This document shows, piece after piece, positions 63,952 to 64,000 of a stretch of 64,000 bases of DNA. Source of the DNA: an uncultured Pseudomonadota bacterium (GTDB lineage Bacteria; Pseudomonadota; Gammaproteobacteria; CAJXQU01); the NCBI GenBank assembly GCA_913058255.1, contig CAJXQU010000007.1:42482-106481 (forward strand), written 5' to 3'. The notes under the pieces were generated by a model. The model worked only from the letters and a program-made list of their open reading frames with translations, made no database searches and was not told where the DNA came from. How positions within the stretch are numbered: position 1 is the stretch's first letter; every line of letters begins with the position of its first letter. The translations under genes and the position numbers were made by a program.

Positions 63952-64000
63952 CAAGTTACATCATCGGAAAATCAACTCGCTCGCGCTCGTCGTTTTCCGC
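63946..64000 (+). repeat. attC5, cut by the window end
   Basis: Starts ACATAAC and continues with arms TTACATCATCGGAAAA and TTTTCCGC; the end of the site with its core lies beyond the window. It shows that the cassette array continues. Confidence 0.85.

Larger units (their letters stand above)
60573..64000 (+). mobile_element. Chromosomal integron: broken intI, attI region and first five gene cassettes
   Basis: A divergent integrase fragment is followed by a presumed attI and cassettes separated by four complete attC sites and a fifth that is cut by the window end. All attC sites are of similar length and sequence (cassette order: ORF-less 61304-61688; 61689-62593; 62594-63082; 63083-63612; 63613 onward), and the genes are all in the plus direction. 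Homogeneous attC sites are typical of sedentary chromosomal integrons. The cassettes are clearly more AT-rich than the flagellar region. Confidence 0.88.

Noticed and set aside
61634..64000. Regularly spaced repeats that could be taken for a CRISPR array
   Set aside because: The repeats are 61-73 bases long, imperfectly palindromic, bounded by RYYYAAC and GTTRRRY-like cores, and separated by gene-sized segments. They are attC sites.

Overview
The window looks like the chromosome of a free-living, polarly flagellated gammaproteobacterium. The flagellar/chemotaxis block (fliLMNOPQR-flhB-flhA-flhF-flhG-fliA-cheYZAB-motCD-parC-parP-cheW-DUF2802) has the Pseudomonas/Vibrio-type gene order, and class I CyaA, AvtA, HslR and single-chain GcvP fit the same class. 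A SoxYZ-like carrier of the type linked to quinoprotein dehydrogenases, an NAD-type isocitrate dehydrogenase and moderate-to-low GC suggest a marine methylotroph related to Methylophaga; that genus-level guess is inference only.

Region by region. 1-5.8 kb: glycine/serine metabolism (3' end of gcvT, gcvP, serC, serB). 5.8-12.5 kb: RRM protein, NAD-isocitrate dehydrogenase, then a tight signalling/lipid run (GGDEF cyclase, Ser/Thr kinase, EEP hydrolase, PGPGW membrane protein, CDP-alcohol phosphatidyltransferase). 12.5-18.7 kb: avtA and cyaA on the minus strand, then glyA and nrdR. 19-25.6 kb: riboflavin genes (ribD, ribE, ribBA, ribH) with nusB and thiL, interrupted by a YcgN-like protein and a PEP/VPLPA-CTERM protein. 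25.7-27.8 kb: DsrE-like protein, a hairpin-rich non-coding stretch and the SoxYZ-like gene.

28-38.6 kb: a complete accessory chemosensory operon (cheY, cheA, cheW, a soluble globin-PAS3-MCP receptor, ParA ATPase, STAS protein, CheZ-like protein, cheR, cheD, cheB). It is preceded by a near-consensus FliA (sigma-28) promoter. 39.4-58.9 kb: flagellar export, motor, regulation and core chemotaxis genes, preceded by a sigma-54 type promoter upstream of fliL. The two blocks should work together: FliA made in the second block would transcribe the first, and receptors, CheR, CheD and CheB of the first may serve an alternative array.

58.9-64 kb: a tRNA-Ser(GGA) gene, then an accessory region. It holds the C-terminal tail of an RTX gene, a decayed IS3-family element fused to it, the N-terminal 130 codons of an integron integrase cut by that element, an attI-type region filled with CCGAC/GTCGG palindromes, and at least five gene cassettes separated by near-identical attC sites. 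The array continues past the end of the window. This degraded integron head, with its unexplained palindrome family, and the hairpin array upstream of the SoxYZ-like gene are the least conventional parts of the window.
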